A DNA stretch of 64,000 nucleotides from Streptosporangium becharense (GTDB taxonomy: Bacteria > Actinomycetota > Actinomycetes > Streptosporangiales > Streptosporangiaceae): assembly GCF_014204985.1 (NCBI RefSeq), contig NZ_JACHMP010000001.1, positions 3,658,001 through 3,722,000 of the forward strand. The letters run 5' to 3'. How positions within the stretch are numbered: position 1 is the first letter of the stretch; every line of letters starts with the position of its first letter. The position numbers were made by a program, and so were the translations under genes. The notes under the pieces are model-generated. The model ran no database searches, was not told the origin of the DNA, and was given only the letters and a program-made list of their open reading frames with translations. This document shows positions 32,128-41,112 of the stretch, in pieces.

Positions 32128-33506
32128 CGCTGGAACACCTGCGTCATTCCTTCGTCCTGGATGGCCTGGGGCGGCGGCTTTCTGGCCGTGTCTGACATCC
32201 GTACCAGCAGGGCGATAAGGATCCAGTTAGCCAGCAGCGCGGAGCCGCCCTGCGACATGAACGGGGTGACCAGACCGGTGAGGGGGATCAGGTTGGTCAC
32301 GCCGCCGACGATGATGAAGACCTGCCAGGCGAGGATGAACGACAGGCCGCCGGCCAGCAGCTTGGAGAACGGCTCGCGGGCCACGATCGAGGTGCGCAGG
32401 CCGCGCTCCACCAGCAGGGCGTACAGCATCAGCAGCGCCATCAGCCCGGTCAGGCCGAGCTCCTCGCCGACGGCGGTGAAGATGAAGTCGGAGATGGCCA
32501 GTGGGATCTCGTCGGGGTGGCCCTCGCCCAGCCCGGTGCCGAGCACGCCGCCGTGGCCCATGGCGAACAGGCCCTGCATGAGCTGGTAGCTGCCGCCCAG
32601 CTCACGGTCGTACAGCTTCGGGTCCTCGGGGTTGAGGTAGACCTCGAAGCGGGCCGCGACGTGGTCGAAGATCGTCCCGGCCAGGACGGCGCCGCCGACG
32701 AAGAGCAGGATGCCGATCAGCACCCACGAGGTGCGCTGGGTGGCGATGTAGAGCATCGCGATGAACGTGCCGAAGATCAGCAGTGAGGAGCCGAGGTCCT
32801 TCTGCAGGACCAGCACGCCCAGGCTCAGGCCCCAGGTGATGAGGACCGGGCCGAGGTCGCGGGCTCGGGGCAGGTCGATGAAGAGCAGCCGCCGCCCGGC
32901 CAGCGCCAGCACGTCGCGCTTGGCCACCAGGTAACCGGCGAAGAAGACGATCAGGGCGATCTTGGCGAACTCGGCGGGCTGGAGCTGGCCCACGCCGGGG
33001 ATGCCGATCCAGATGCGCGCGCCGTTGGTCTCCTGACCGATGAACGGCAGCAGCGGCGAGACCAGCAGGACCAGGCCGAGGGCTCCCATGGTGTAGGTGA
33101 GCCGCTGCAGTGACCGGTGGTCGCGCACCACGATCAGCGTCACGGAGAACATGACGACCCCGACGGCCGTCCACAGGAGCTGGGTGGTGGCCGAGGCGCC
33201 GAACGTGTTGACCCGCTCCAGGCGGTAGATCATCACCAGCCCGAGGCCGTTGATCAGCGTCACCAGCGGCAGGATCAGCGGATCCGCCCACGGGGCGAAC
33301 TTGGCCAGCACCAGGTAGGCGGCCAGCATGAAGCCGCCCAGCCCGAGGCCGTAGGTGAGCATGCCGGACGGGATCTGCCCGTCGATGGCCAGCCCCACGT
33401 TGGCGTACGCGAGCATCACGATGCCGACCGCGAAGGCCAGCATCGCCAGCTGGGCCAGCCGCCGTTTGGCGGGCATCAGGACCGGCTCGGCGCTTGGGGT
33501 GCTCAT
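32124..33506 (-). CDS. rodA: SEDS-family peptidoglycan glycosyltransferase (FtsW/RodA)
   Basis: 460 residues with 10-12 membrane helices. It carries the SEDS signature LGEELGLTGLMALLMLYALL-type region (FTAVGEELGLTGLM), GVTNLIPLTGLVTPFMSQGG near the C-terminus and DLGSSLLIFG in the middle. It polymerises lipid II and works with the following class B PBP. The start overlaps nothing; it begins four bases after the pstP stop codon. Position and length match RodA of the actinobacterial pkn operon. Confidence 0.95.
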   Translation of the reverse strand: MSTPSAEPVLMPAKRRLAQLAMLAFAVGIVMLAYANVGLAIDGQIPSGMLTYGLGLGGFMLAAYLVLAKFAPWADPLILPLVTLINGLGLVMIYRLERVNTFGASATTQLLWTAVGVVMFSVTLIVVRDHRSLQRLTYTMGALGLVLLVSPLLPFIGQETNGARIWIGIPGVGQLQPAEFAKIALIVFFAGYLVAKRDVLALAGRRLLFIDLPRARDLGPVLITWGLSLGVLVLQKDLGSSLLIFGTFIAMLYIATQRTSWVLIGILLFVGGAVLAGTIFDHVAARFEVYLNPEDPKLYDRELGGSYQLMQGLFAMGHGGVLGTGLGEGHPDEIPLAISDFIFTAVGEELGLTGLMALLMLYALLVERGLRTSIVAREPFSKLLAGGLSFILAWQVFIIVGGVTNLIPLTGLVTPFMSQGGSALLANWILIALLVRMSDTARKPPPQAIQDEGMTQVFQR

Positions 33507-33510
33507 GTCT

Positions 33511-34866
33511 CTACCGTGACCTTGTGGGTTGGGGAGTCCTTGTGGGTTGGGGGGGCTTTGAGGGGGTGGCGGTCGCGGAGGGGGAGGCGCTGGGAGTGGG
33601 GGTCGGTTTCCCGCCGTCGGACTCGGCCGTGGACGACTTGAGCTCCTCGATCTTCTTCAGGCCCGCCTCGACGTCGGGGACGGGGATGCCGTCGCGAACC
33701 TGGCCCTGCTGGAACGCGCCGAGAGCCGAGACCGACTCCGTGGTGCTCCGGGCGACGTCGAAGAGCTCGAAAGGGCCGAGGTTGGTCTTCACACCCTGAA
33801 AAACCACGATCTCGTTACCCCTGGCCCCGACGAAATACTGGTCTTGCAACCACTGATTGCCGAAGTACCAGCCTAGGCCGCCCCCGGCGATGACGACGCC
33901 GCCCGCCGCGACCAGAAACGGCCACCGCCGCCGTCGCCTGGCGGGCCGGGCGACGGCCCTGACGACCGGTTCGCCGCCGGGATCGTCGTCGGTGATCACC
34001 GGCTGCGGAGCGGTGACCACGCCGCCCTCGTCCGGCGGCGCGCCGGGCGGCTGGCCGAAGGGCTGGCCGAGCGGCTGTGACCTCGACATGGTCGACCCCG
34101 CGGCACCCACTACGGCGGCCTCACCGGCGGGCGGGACGCCCTCGTCCACCTCCAGCACGTCGGCGAGCACGCAGGTGATGTTGTCGGGGCCGCCGCCGCG
34201 GTTGGCCAGGTCGATCAGCGTGCGGACCACCGTGTCGGGGTCGTCGATCGTGGTGAGCGTGTGGTGCAGGGTCTCCGCGCTCACCACCCCCGACAGGCCG
34301 TCCGAGCAGAGCAGGTAGCGGTCGCCGACCTGGGCCTCGCGCAACGACAGGTCGGGGTCGACCTCGCCGCTGCCGTCGAGCGCCCGCAGCAGGATGGACC
34401 GCTGCGGGTGGGTCGCGGCCTCCTCCTGGGTGATCCGGCCGTCGTCCACCAGCGACTGCACCAGGGTGTGGTCGTGGGTGATCTGGTACAGCTCCCCGGC
34501 GCGCAGCAGGTAGGCCCTGGAGTCGCCGACGTGGACCAGGGCCACTCTCGTACCGGACCACAGCATGGCGGTCAGGGTGGTGCCCATGCCCTTGAGGCTG
34601 GGATCGCGGCCGACCATCTCGTGCAGCCTGCGGTTGGCGTCGCGTACCGCCGCCTCGATGGCGCTGAGCAGGTCACCCCCCTGCGCGTCCATGTCGAGGG
34701 AGGACATCGCGGCGATGGCGACCGAGCTGGCCACCTCGCCGTGTGCGTGGCCGCCCATGCCGTCGGCGACGGCGAGCAGGCGGCCGCTTGCGTACGCCGA
34801 GTCCTCGTTTCCTTCACGGAGGAGGCCGACGTCCGAGCGGGCGGCGTAACGGAGTGCGATGGTCAT
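33511..34866 (-). CDS. pstP: PP2C-type Ser/Thr protein phosphatase PstP
   Basis: 451 residues. The PPM domain (about 1-240) has RSDVGLLREGNEDS, AVADGMGGHAHGE (metal-binding Asp), VHVGDSRAYLLR, LLCSDGLSGVV and GGPDNITCVLAD, so all metal ligands are present. A Pro-rich linker leads to one membrane helix (FLVAAGGVVIAGGGLGWYFG) and an extracytoplasmic domain ending in a Pro/Ser/Thr/Arg tail. It reverses phosphorylation by PknA and PknB and is the only phosphatase gene in the operon. Its ATG overlaps the fhaB stop by four bases. Confidence 0.96.
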   Translation of the reverse strand: MTIALRYAARSDVGLLREGNEDSAYASGRLLAVADGMGGHAHGEVASSVAIAAMSSLDMDAQGGDLLSAIEAAVRDANRRLHEMVGRDPSLKGMGTTLTAMLWSGTRVALVHVGDSRAYLLRAGELYQITHDHTLVQSLVDDGRITQEEAATHPQRSILLRALDGSGEVDPDLSLREAQVGDRYLLCSDGLSGVVSAETLHHTLTTIDDPDTVVRTLIDLANRGGGPDNITCVLADVLEVDEGVPPAGEAAVVGAAGSTMSRSQPLGQPFGQPPGAPPDEGGVVTAPQPVITDDDPGGEPVVRAVARPARRRRRWPFLVAAGGVVIAGGGLGWYFGNQWLQDQYFVGARGNEIVVFQGVKTNLGPFELFDVARSTTESVSALGAFQQGQVRDGIPVPDVEAGLKKIEELKSSTAESDGGKPTPTPSASPSATATPSKPPQPTRTPQPTRSR

Positions 34867-35327
34867 TTGCGCAATTCGATGACGGTCTTACCGATGCGGA
34901 TCGGAACGCCGAGCGGCACCGGAGTCGGACGGGTGACTTTAGAGCGGTCGAGGTATGTGCCGTTGGTCGAACCGAGATCTTCCACGATCCACTGACCGTC
35001 CTGAGGAAAGAGCCGGGCGTGCCGGCTGGAGGCGTAATCGTCGCTGACCACCAGCGTCGCGTCACTCGCCCGGCCGATGGTGATGGGCACCTCCGTGAGA
35101 GGGATGATCGTGCCCTGCAGGGGGCCGCCGACGACGACCATCTGCCGGGGCTCCCCCTTCCGCGGTTTGGACGCGGGTTTCACCGGCTTGGGAGCCTTGA
35201 CGGGAACGGCGGCGGGCGTGCGCGATCCGAACAAGTCTGTCCGGATCACACCGACCGCGGCAATCACGAAGAACCACAGCACCGCGAGGAAGGCGAGCCG
35301 GATCAGCAGCAGCGTGAGCTCGGACAT
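34863..35327 (-). CDS. fhaB: FHA-domain membrane protein FhaB (FipA-type)
   Basis: 154 residues: an N-terminal membrane helix (LTLLLIRLAFLAVLWFFVIA) and a C-terminal FHA domain with IGRASDATLVVSDDYASSRH and VEDLGSTNGTYLDRSKV, the phosphothreonine-binding loops (R, S-R-H, N-G). FHA proteins here read phospho-Thr marks placed by PknA/PknB and recruit division proteins. The length and order are as in other actinobacteria. Confidence 0.95.
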   Translation of the reverse strand: MSELTLLLIRLAFLAVLWFFVIAAVGVIRTDLFGSRTPAAVPVKAPKPVKPASKPRKGEPRQMVVVGGPLQGTIIPLTEVPITIGRASDATLVVSDDYASSRHARLFPQDGQWIVEDLGSTNGTYLDRSKVTRPTPVPLGVPIRIGKTVIELRK

Positions 35328-35344
35328 GGACCGTCTGTTTACCT

Positions 35345-36085
35345 TTAATCGCGCCGGAAAACCAGAGTCGTCCGCCCCAGCGTCACACGAGTGCCGTTCT
35401 GGAGCTCGACCCGGCGAACCGGCTGGCCGTTGACGAAGGTGCCGTTGGTGGAGCCGAGGTCGACGAGCGCGACCAGGGGACCCTCCACCCGCAGCTCGGC
35501 GTGGTGCCGGGACACACCCGGGTCGACCAGCCGTAGATCGCAGTCGGTGCCCCTGCCGAGCAGGGTGACCGGTGTGGTCAGGTCGAAGGAGCGCTGTCCT
35601 TGCGGGTCGTCCTGGGTGGAGACGAGCAGACGGGGGCGGCCGGGGAAGGCGTGGGTCCGGGCCGGGGGCACGTCGCTCACCGGCTGGCGGATCTCGTCCT
35701 GCTCGACCGTGGCGCCGCGGATCACGCCGGATCGGATCCGGAACAGGCCGACCGCGAGGTCGTCGGCCGTCTCGAAGCGGACCCGCACCGGCCCCACGAA
35801 GGAGTAACCCTGCTCCTTGGCGTACTCCCTGGCGAGGTTCGCCAGCTCCTGGCCGATGCTGTCGGCGTACACCTCCAGACGTTCGCTGTCGGTCGTGGAC
35901 AACTCGACCACGAAGTCGTTGGGCACGAGAGTGCGCCCCTGCGCGACGATCGCAGCCCGCTCGTCCATCTCCCGTTGGACCGCGCTGGCGACCTCGACCG
36001 GCTGAAGGTCAGATTTGAACGCCCGCGCAAAGGCCCCCTCAACCAAGCCTTCGAGTCTCCGCTCGAAACGTTGCAGGACTCCCAC
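35345..36085 (-). CDS. fhaA: FHA-domain protein FhaA with N-terminal DUF3662 domain
   Basis: 246 residues from a GTG at 36085 with GGGGAGG six bases upstream. The N-terminal DUF3662 domain (FERRLEGLVEGAFARAFKSD, QPVEVASAVQREMDE) is followed by a short linker and the C-terminal FHA domain (TLLGRGTDCDLRLVDPGVSR, HHAEL, LVDLGSTNGTFVNGQ). In mycobacteria FhaA binds phosphorylated MviN/MurJ and dampens peptidoglycan synthesis. The linker is short compared with the mycobacterial protein. It is the first gene of the seven-gene minus-strand operon. Confidence 0.95.
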   Translation of the reverse strand: MGVLQRFERRLEGLVEGAFARAFKSDLQPVEVASAVQREMDERAAIVAQGRTLVPNDFVVELSTTDSERLEVYADSIGQELANLAREYAKEQGYSFVGPVRVRFETADDLAVGLFRIRSGVIRGATVEQDEIRQPVSDVPPARTHAFPGRPRLLVSTQDDPQGQRSFDLTTPVTLLGRGTDCDLRLVDPGVSRHHAELRVEGPLVALVDLGSTNGTFVNGQPVRRVELQNGTRVTLGRTTLVFRRD

Positions 36086-36249
36086 CGGGTACCTCCCCTC
36101 CTCCGTCTATATGGTCGCGGCCGCTTGGGGCTCGTCGGTTCGTTCCTTGCTCTTCCGCACCCAGTCGTTCCGCTTCACATCTAGGAGGATCGTATCCGGG
36201 TTCGTGGGTACCGGCAGATTCGTGCTAGTGTTTCGACCGCACCCAGCAA
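36086..36249. promoter_or_regulatory. Divergent promoter region of the fhaA operon and tRNA-Leu
   Basis: About 165 bp between the fhaA start and the tRNA. The minus side should carry the main promoter of the fha-pkn operon. Plus-strand gctagtgttt (about 36224-36233) offers TAGTGT as a -10 for the tRNA, roughly 20 bp before its 5' end. Confidence 0.45.
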
Positions 36250-36335
36250 GGGCGGGTGGCGGAACGGCAGACGCGCACGGTTCAGGTCCGTGTGTCCGAA
36301 AGGACGTGAGGGTTCAAATCCCTCCTCGCCCACCA
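36250..36335 (+). tRNA. tRNA-Leu (anticodon CAG)
   Basis: An 86-nt class II tRNA including an encoded CCA. The acceptor GGGCGGG pairs with CTCGCCC (one G-U), the anticodon stem CACGG/CCGTG encloses TTCAGGT with CAG, the long variable arm is TGTCCGAAAGGACGT, and the T-arm GAGGG-TTCAAAT-CCCTC is perfect. The long variable arm and CAG anticodon identify leucine. A strong terminator follows at once. Confidence 0.97.
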
Positions 36336-36340
36336 GATCA

Positions 36341-36375
36341 AGGCCCCGGCCTCGCGAAAAGCGAGGCCGGGGCCT
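36341..36375 (+). terminator. Intrinsic terminator of tRNA-Leu
   Basis: AGGCCCCGGCCTCGC pairs perfectly with GCGAGGCCGGGGCCT around GAAAA, a 15-bp stem followed by TTCTGCTT. It begins six bases after the tRNA. Confidence 0.9.
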
Positions 36376-36637
36376 TTCTGCTTCCCGAGGGTCCGGTGTC
36401 CCCCCGGGGCCGTTCGCGCGGCAGGGGCCTTCTGCGTGATTCCGCGCGTAGGCGCTGGATGGTCGGTCATGGTCGTCGCTCGTTCCGTCGGCGGAGGCTT
36501 CGCTGGTCACGCACGGATCTGGGGGCTCCGGACCGGTACGACCATGCGCCTCCCAGTTCTATGGGCCCGCACTTGCCGATCACTTTCGGATGACTTGCAC
36601 CGGTTTCGGGCGACCTCGTGATTACGCTGACAGAGAA
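36376..36637. other. Intergenic region, no gene seen
   Basis: Between the tRNA terminator and the terminator of the convergent transporter-like gene. Open frames here have no ribosome site or motif. Confidence 0.4.
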
Positions 36638-36667
36638 AACGGGCCGGAAGAATCCTCCCGGCCCGTT
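36638..36667 (-). terminator. Intrinsic terminator of the CNNM/CorC pair
   Basis: AACGGGCCGG pairs perfectly with CCGGCCCGTT around a 10-nt loop. On the minus strand the stem is followed by TTTTCTCTG, a good U-tract. It lies 56 bp beyond the stop codon of the second CNNM gene. Confidence 0.85.
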
Positions 36668-36722
36668 CTGCGATGCCCGGTGCCCGGTGCGCCTTCGGCG
36701 TTTCCGGAGCGTCCGGCGGGCG

Positions 36723-37778
36723 TCAGGCCCGCGCGGGCGCCGGGCCCGCCGGGGTGGCGAGCCCCCGGACGTCCAGGAGCTCCCCGACCAGGTCGGTGAG
36801 GCTCACCATGCCGACGACCTCGTCCCCGTCGGTGACCAGGCCCAGGTGGGCCCGGGCGTCCTGCAGGGCGTGAACCGCCTCGGGGATCGTGGTGGTCTTC
36901 GCCAGCCGGGGCACCGGGCGGGCCAGCTGCGCGGGGCTCGCCTCGGGCCGCACCAGGGCGTCCCTGACGTGCACCACGCCCAGGACGTCGCCCGGCTCGC
37001 CGGAGGTGACCAGCAGGCGCAGGTGCCCGCTGTCCGCCGCGACCTCGCGCACCCGCGCACCCGGCGCGTCCGCGGGCACCGACGCCGTCTCCGCCAGGGG
37101 GAGCATCAGCCGCTCCACCGGCTGCTGGTGGACCCGCAGCGCCCGGGTCAGCAGGTCGTGCTCGTCACGGTCGAGCAGGCCCATCCGGCCCGACTCGCCG
37201 ACCAGCATGGCCAGCTGGACGGGGGTCCTGGTGGTGGCCAGCTCGTCGCGCGGGTGCACTCCGAACAGCCTGAGTATCCCGTTGGTCAGGCCGTTGAGCG
37301 CGGCGAGCACCGGCCGGACCACCCAGGTGAAGCCGCGGAACGGCAGGGCCAGGCCCATCGCGGCGGCCTCGGGGTGGGTCAGCGCCCACGACTTGGGGGC
37401 CATCTCGCCGACCACCATGTGCAGGAAGGTGACCAGCGCCAGCGCGATGAACAGCGCGATCGGAACCTGGAGCGACTCGGGGACGCCGATCGCGGCGAAG
37501 ACCGGCTCCAGCAGATGCTCGATGGCCGGTTCGGTCACCATGCCCAGGCCCAGCGAGCACAGTGTGATGCCCAGCTGTGCCCCGGCCAGCATCAGCGACA
37601 GCTCCCGGCCGCCGCGCACGGCCGCGCGGGCGGCGATCCGGGCCAACCGTCCTCCCCTGCCGGCGAGCTCCTCCAGGCGGTGCCTGCGGGCCGAGATCAC
37701 CGCGAACTCGGCCGCGACGAAGAAGGCGTTGCCGATCAGCAGGGCCACACCGATCAGCAGGGCACCGGTGGTGCTCAT
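36723..37778 (-). CDS. CNNM/DUF21-CBS membrane protein (hemolysin C-like), short form
   Basis: 351 residues. An N-terminal DUF21 transmembrane domain (LLIGVALLIGNAFFVAAEFA, ISARRHRLEELA, ALALVTFLHMVVGEMAPKSW) is followed by a CBS pair (RVHQQPVERLMLPLAE, LLDVRGLATPA end). There is no C-terminal CorC_HlyC domain. Family members export Mg2+ or Co2+ or bind adenosine nucleotides in the CBS pair. It overlaps the upstream homologue by four bases, so the two probably form a heterocomplex. Confidence 0.92.
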   Translation of the reverse strand: MSTTGALLIGVALLIGNAFFVAAEFAVISARRHRLEELAGRGGRLARIAARAAVRGGRELSLMLAGAQLGITLCSLGLGMVTEPAIEHLLEPVFAAIGVPESLQVPIALFIALALVTFLHMVVGEMAPKSWALTHPEAAAMGLALPFRGFTWVVRPVLAALNGLTNGILRLFGVHPRDELATTRTPVQLAMLVGESGRMGLLDRDEHDLLTRALRVHQQPVERLMLPLAETASVPADAPGARVREVAADSGHLRLLVTSGEPGDVLGVVHVRDALVRPEASPAQLARPVPRLAKTTTIPEAVHALQDARAHLGLVTDGDEVVGMVSLTDLVGELLDVRGLATPAGPAPARA

Positions 37779-39445
37779 CGTCCCCCCACCGGGCCTCGGC
37801 CGTATCCCGGCGCGCCGGAGCCGCGTCCGGCCATCCGGGACGCGGTCGTCACGGGTTCATCTCTCCTCGCGCCGTCCCGCTCCGTGTCGTCCCGGGGCAC
37901 GCCGTCGCCCGGCACGCCCTCCCGCCCGGTGTCGCTCTGTCCGGCGTCTCGCCGCACGTCGTCGCCTGCCGTGTGGTCGCGGTGGTCGCGGTGGTTCCGG
38001 TGGTTTCGCGGGGCACCGTCCGGGCGCCCGCTCTCCGACCTTCCGGCGTCCTGTCCGGCGCTTCCCGACCCGGCGGCGTCACCGGGGGCACCGGGATCGT
38101 CCTCGCCGGGCCGGGCGAGCGCCAGCCGCACCCACTCGGGCACCCGGCGCTGCACCGACAGCACGGTGAGGACCGCGTCCTTCTCTTCGACCCCGTCGCC
38201 CTCCAGGAGGTCGTGCTCCATGGTCAGGGTCACCTTCACCCGGTCGCCGGGCTCCGCCATCCGGCCGAGGGTGGCGAGCACGAGGCCCGCGACGGTGTCG
38301 TAGTCGTCGCTCTCGGGCAGCGGCAGGCCGGTGGCGCGCTCGATCTCGTCCAGCCGGAGGGTGCCCGGCAGATCCCACGTGCCGTCGTCGTTGGCGACGA
38401 CCCCGGCCGGTTCCGGGTCGTTCTCGTCGATCAGCTCGCCGACCAGTTCCTCGGCGAGGTCCTCGATGGTGACCACGCCGGCCAGGCCGCCGTACTCGTC
38501 GATGACGCACGCCATGTCGTCCCGGGCGGCCCGCATGCGTTCCAGCACCACCGGCAGCGGCAGCGAGTCGGGGACCAGGAGGGCGGGGCGGGTGATCTTC
38601 TTCAGCGGTCCCTCGGTCAGACCGGACCTGAGCAGCTCCCGCACACCGGTCACGCCCACCACGTCGTCACCGTTGACGTCACAGAGCACCGGGTAACGGG
38701 AGTGGCCGTGCTCGCCGACGGCGGCGACCAGGTCGGAGATCGGCCGGTCGTCCCGGAGCAGCACCAGGCGCGGACGCGGGACCATGATCTCCTCGGCGGT
38801 GCGGTCGCCGAACTCCAGAGCCCGCTCCAGCAGCTCCGACAGGCGCGGCGGCAGATCACCGGCCGTGGCGGACTCGGAGATGATGCGGGACAGCTCCTCG
38901 GGGCTGGCGCCGTGCTCGATCTCCTCCACGGGCTCCACGCCGACGCGGCGCAGCAGGCCGGTGGCGGCGGAGTCGAACAGCCGGATGACCGGGCCGGCGA
39001 TCCTCATGTAGATCAGCGTCGAACGGGCGAGGAACTTGGCCATCGGTTCCGGGCGGGCGATGCCCAGGTTCTTGGGGGCCAGTTCGCCGAACACCATCTG
39101 GATGACGGTGGCGACGGCCACGGCCAGCGCCACCGCGATGCCCGGCACGGCGGCCTCGGGCACGCCCACGGCGGAGAGGCCGGGACGGATGACCGTGGCG
39201 ATGGCCGGTTCGGCGATGAAGCCGACGAGCAGCGCGGTGACCGTGATGCCCAGCTGCGCGCCCGAGAGCATGAACGACAGGCGCCCCGTCACCTGGAGCG
39301 CTCTGGCGGCGGAGGTGTCACCGGCGTCGGCCTGCTCGCGCAGCACGCCCCGGTCCGCCGCGACGAAGGCGAACTCCTGGGCGACGAAGTAGCCGGTGGC
39401 GAGGGTCAGGAGGAGTACGGCCAGCAGGCCCAGAGCCGTGTTCAC
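37775..39445 (-). CDS. CNNM/DUF21-CBS-CorC_HlyC membrane protein with a charged low-complexity tail
   Basis: 556 residues. DUF21 membrane domain (VLLLTLATGYFVAQEFAFVA, QMVFGELAPKNLGIARPEPM), two CBS motifs (AEEIMVPRPRLVLLRDDRPI; MACVIDEYGGLAGVVTIEDL) and a CorC_HlyC domain (LRLDEIERATGLPLPESDDY, TVAGLVLATLGRMAEPGDRV). The last 100 residues are disordered, with HRNHRDHRDHT and Arg/Asp/Gly repeats, a His-rich segment that could bind metal. It is the upstream gene of the pair. The role is likely divalent-cation homeostasis. Confidence 0.93.
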   Translation of the reverse strand: MNTALGLLAVLLLTLATGYFVAQEFAFVAADRGVLREQADAGDTSAARALQVTGRLSFMLSGAQLGITVTALLVGFIAEPAIATVIRPGLSAVGVPEAAVPGIAVALAVAVATVIQMVFGELAPKNLGIARPEPMAKFLARSTLIYMRIAGPVIRLFDSAATGLLRRVGVEPVEEIEHGASPEELSRIISESATAGDLPPRLSELLERALEFGDRTAEEIMVPRPRLVLLRDDRPISDLVAAVGEHGHSRYPVLCDVNGDDVVGVTGVRELLRSGLTEGPLKKITRPALLVPDSLPLPVVLERMRAARDDMACVIDEYGGLAGVVTIEDLAEELVGELIDENDPEPAGVVANDDGTWDLPGTLRLDEIERATGLPLPESDDYDTVAGLVLATLGRMAEPGDRVKVTLTMEHDLLEGDGVEEKDAVLTVLSVQRRVPEWVRLALARPGEDDPGAPGDAAGSGSAGQDAGRSESGRPDGAPRNHRNHRDHRDHTAGDDVRRDAGQSDTGREGVPGDGVPRDDTERDGARRDEPVTTASRMAGRGSGAPGYGRGPVGGR

Positions 39446-39723
39446 CGGGTGGCTCTCCCGGTCGGATCAGCGGTTCCCGTGCCTTCGCACGGGCAGGTAC
39501 TCCACGGATCGGGAGCGGACACGATCATCCTTTCGAGCAGAGGTAGTCCTCTACCGTAACGATGCGGATGGCGGTCAATGTTTCCGGATGGGTTGACGAT
39601 CACATTGTTGGTGCCTCCACACCCTTCTGCGTACTTTTGCATGGGGAAACCTTGACGACCACCCGACACGCGCGGGGGCCGCGACGTAGCGTCGATAATG
39701 ACGTTTTCAACAGAGAACGAGAA
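39446..39723. promoter_or_regulatory. Divergent promoter region between the CNNM pair and the LCP gene
   Basis: About 280 bp. The stretch 39560-39660 is less GC-rich than its neighbours and should hold the two promoters. An upstream open frame in the LCP phase lacks coding bias and is taken as leader. No operator symmetry is obvious. Confidence 0.4.
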
Positions 39724-41079
39724 GTGGCGGAACACGACGTGGCTGACTGGCCGGAAGACCACGACCGCATCAATGCGCTCGGACCGACCGAGCCCCTGCC
39801 CGTGCAGCCACGCGCGGCCGGGCAGCCCGCCTATCCCTCACCTGGCGGACGCGGGGCCTCATCCCGCGGCGCCTCCTCCCGCGGATCGTCACCTCGCGAA
39901 GCGTCCTCCCGTGAAGCGGCCTTCGGCGCTGCGTCGGGCCCCGGGGAGGCGTCGCCCCGACAGGGGAGCGCGCGGGTGTACGGCAAGGCGAGGTCGGGGG
40001 CCGGCCCGGTCAGGCCGATCGGCCCGTCCCCCGGCCCTGTCCCCGGCGGTCCTGTCCCCGGCGGTCCGGCCGGTCCCCCGCCGGGTTCGGGAGGCGGCTT
40101 CGGCCTGAAGGGCTGGCGGCCCAAGCGTCCGGGCAGACTGGCCGCACGCGTCCTCATCGGCCTGCTCGTGGTCGTGCTGGTTCTGGCCGTCGGCGGATAC
40201 TTCGTGATCAACTCCCGGCTGGAACGGATCGACGCGCTCGGCGACTACGAGGGGCGCCCCGCCGACGGTCCGGGCACCAACTGGCTGCTGGTGGGCTCCG
40301 ACAGCCGCGCGGGCCTGACCGCGGCCCAGCGGAGGAAACTCGCCACCGGCAAGGCCGTCGGCCGCCGCACCGACACGATGATGCTGTTGCACATCCCCGA
40401 GGGCGACGGCCGGCCCACCCTGGTCAGCCTCCCCCGCGACTCGTACGTGCCGATCGACGGCCACGGCAGCGACAAGCTCAACGCCGCCTACTCCTTCCAG
40501 GACGGCGGCCCCAAGCTGCTGGCCAAGACCGTGGAGAAGGTCACCGGGGTCCGGATCGACCACTACATGGAGATCGGCTTCAGCGGCTTCGTGGGCATCG
40601 TCGACGCCATCGGCGGCGTCGAGATCGACGTCAAGCAGGACATCAAGGACCCCAAGGCGGGGATCGACCTGAAGAAGGGCCGGCAGGTGATGGACGGCGC
40701 CACGGCCCTGGGCTACGTCCGCACCAGGGCCACCGGCGCCATCCCCGACCTCGACCGGACCCAGCGCCAGCGCCAGTTCTTCTCCGCCGTGGTGAAGAAG
40801 GCCGCCAGCCCGGGCGTCCTGCTCAACCCCTTCACCTCCGTACCGCTCGCGCTGAGCGCCACCGACTCGGTGGCGGTCGGCGAGGAGACCGGCGCCTTCA
40901 ACCTGCTCTCCCTCGGGCTGGCCATGGGCGGCAACCCGATCACCACGGCCGTCCCCGTCGGATCCCTGCCCACCATCAACGGCCAGGCCGTCGTCAAGTG
41001 GGACCGGGAGAAGGCGCTGCGCCTGTTCAACGCGCTCGCCGAGGACAAGCCCGTTCCCAAGGACGTCCTCGGCAAGTGA
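39724..41079 (+). CDS. LytR-CpsA-Psr (LCP) family cell-wall glycopolymer ligase
   Basis: 451 residues from the GTG at 39724 (VAEHDVADWPEDHDRI), with GAGAACGAGAA upstream; the frame is open further 5' without coding character. A long cytosolic Pro/Ser/Arg-rich N-terminus (repeated SRGAS/SREAS) precedes TM ARVLIGLLVVVLVLAVGGYF. The LCP domain follows: NWLLVGSDSRAGL, RTDTMMLLHIPEGDGRPTLV, SLPRDSYVPI with the active-site Arg, KLNAAYSFQDGG, DHYMEIGFSGFVGIVDAIGG and DLDRTQRQRQF. LCP enzymes attach anionic or arabinogalactan polymers to peptidoglycan. Confidence 0.93.
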   Translation: MAEHDVADWPEDHDRINALGPTEPLPVQPRAAGQPAYPSPGGRGASSRGASSRGSSPREASSREAAFGAASGPGEASPRQGSARVYGKARSGAGPVRPIGPSPGPVPGGPVPGGPAGPPPGSGGGFGLKGWRPKRPGRLAARVLIGLLVVVLVLAVGGYFVINSRLERIDALGDYEGRPADGPGTNWLLVGSDSRAGLTAAQRRKLATGKAVGRRTDTMMLLHIPEGDGRPTLVSLPRDSYVPIDGHGSDKLNAAYSFQDGGPKLLAKTVEKVTGVRIDHYMEIGFSGFVGIVDAIGGVEIDVKQDIKDPKAGIDLKKGRQVMDGATALGYVRTRATGAIPDLDRTQRQRQFFSAVVKKAASPGVLLNPFTSVPLALSATDSVAVGEETGAFNLLSLGLAMGGNPITTAVPVGSLPTINGQAVVKWDREKALRLFNALAEDKPVPKDVLGK

Positions 41080-41090
41080 GTGCGGTGCGG

Positions 41091-41112
41091 GAGCCCGTCC
41101 GCCGGCGGGCTC
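41091..41112. terminator. Shared hairpin between convergent LCP and GPP34 genes
   Basis: GAGCCCG pairs with CGGGCTC around TCCGCCGG, placed 12 bp after the LCP stop and overlapping the GPP34 stop codon. There is no T-run on either side, so this is only a moderate terminator. Confidence 0.45.
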
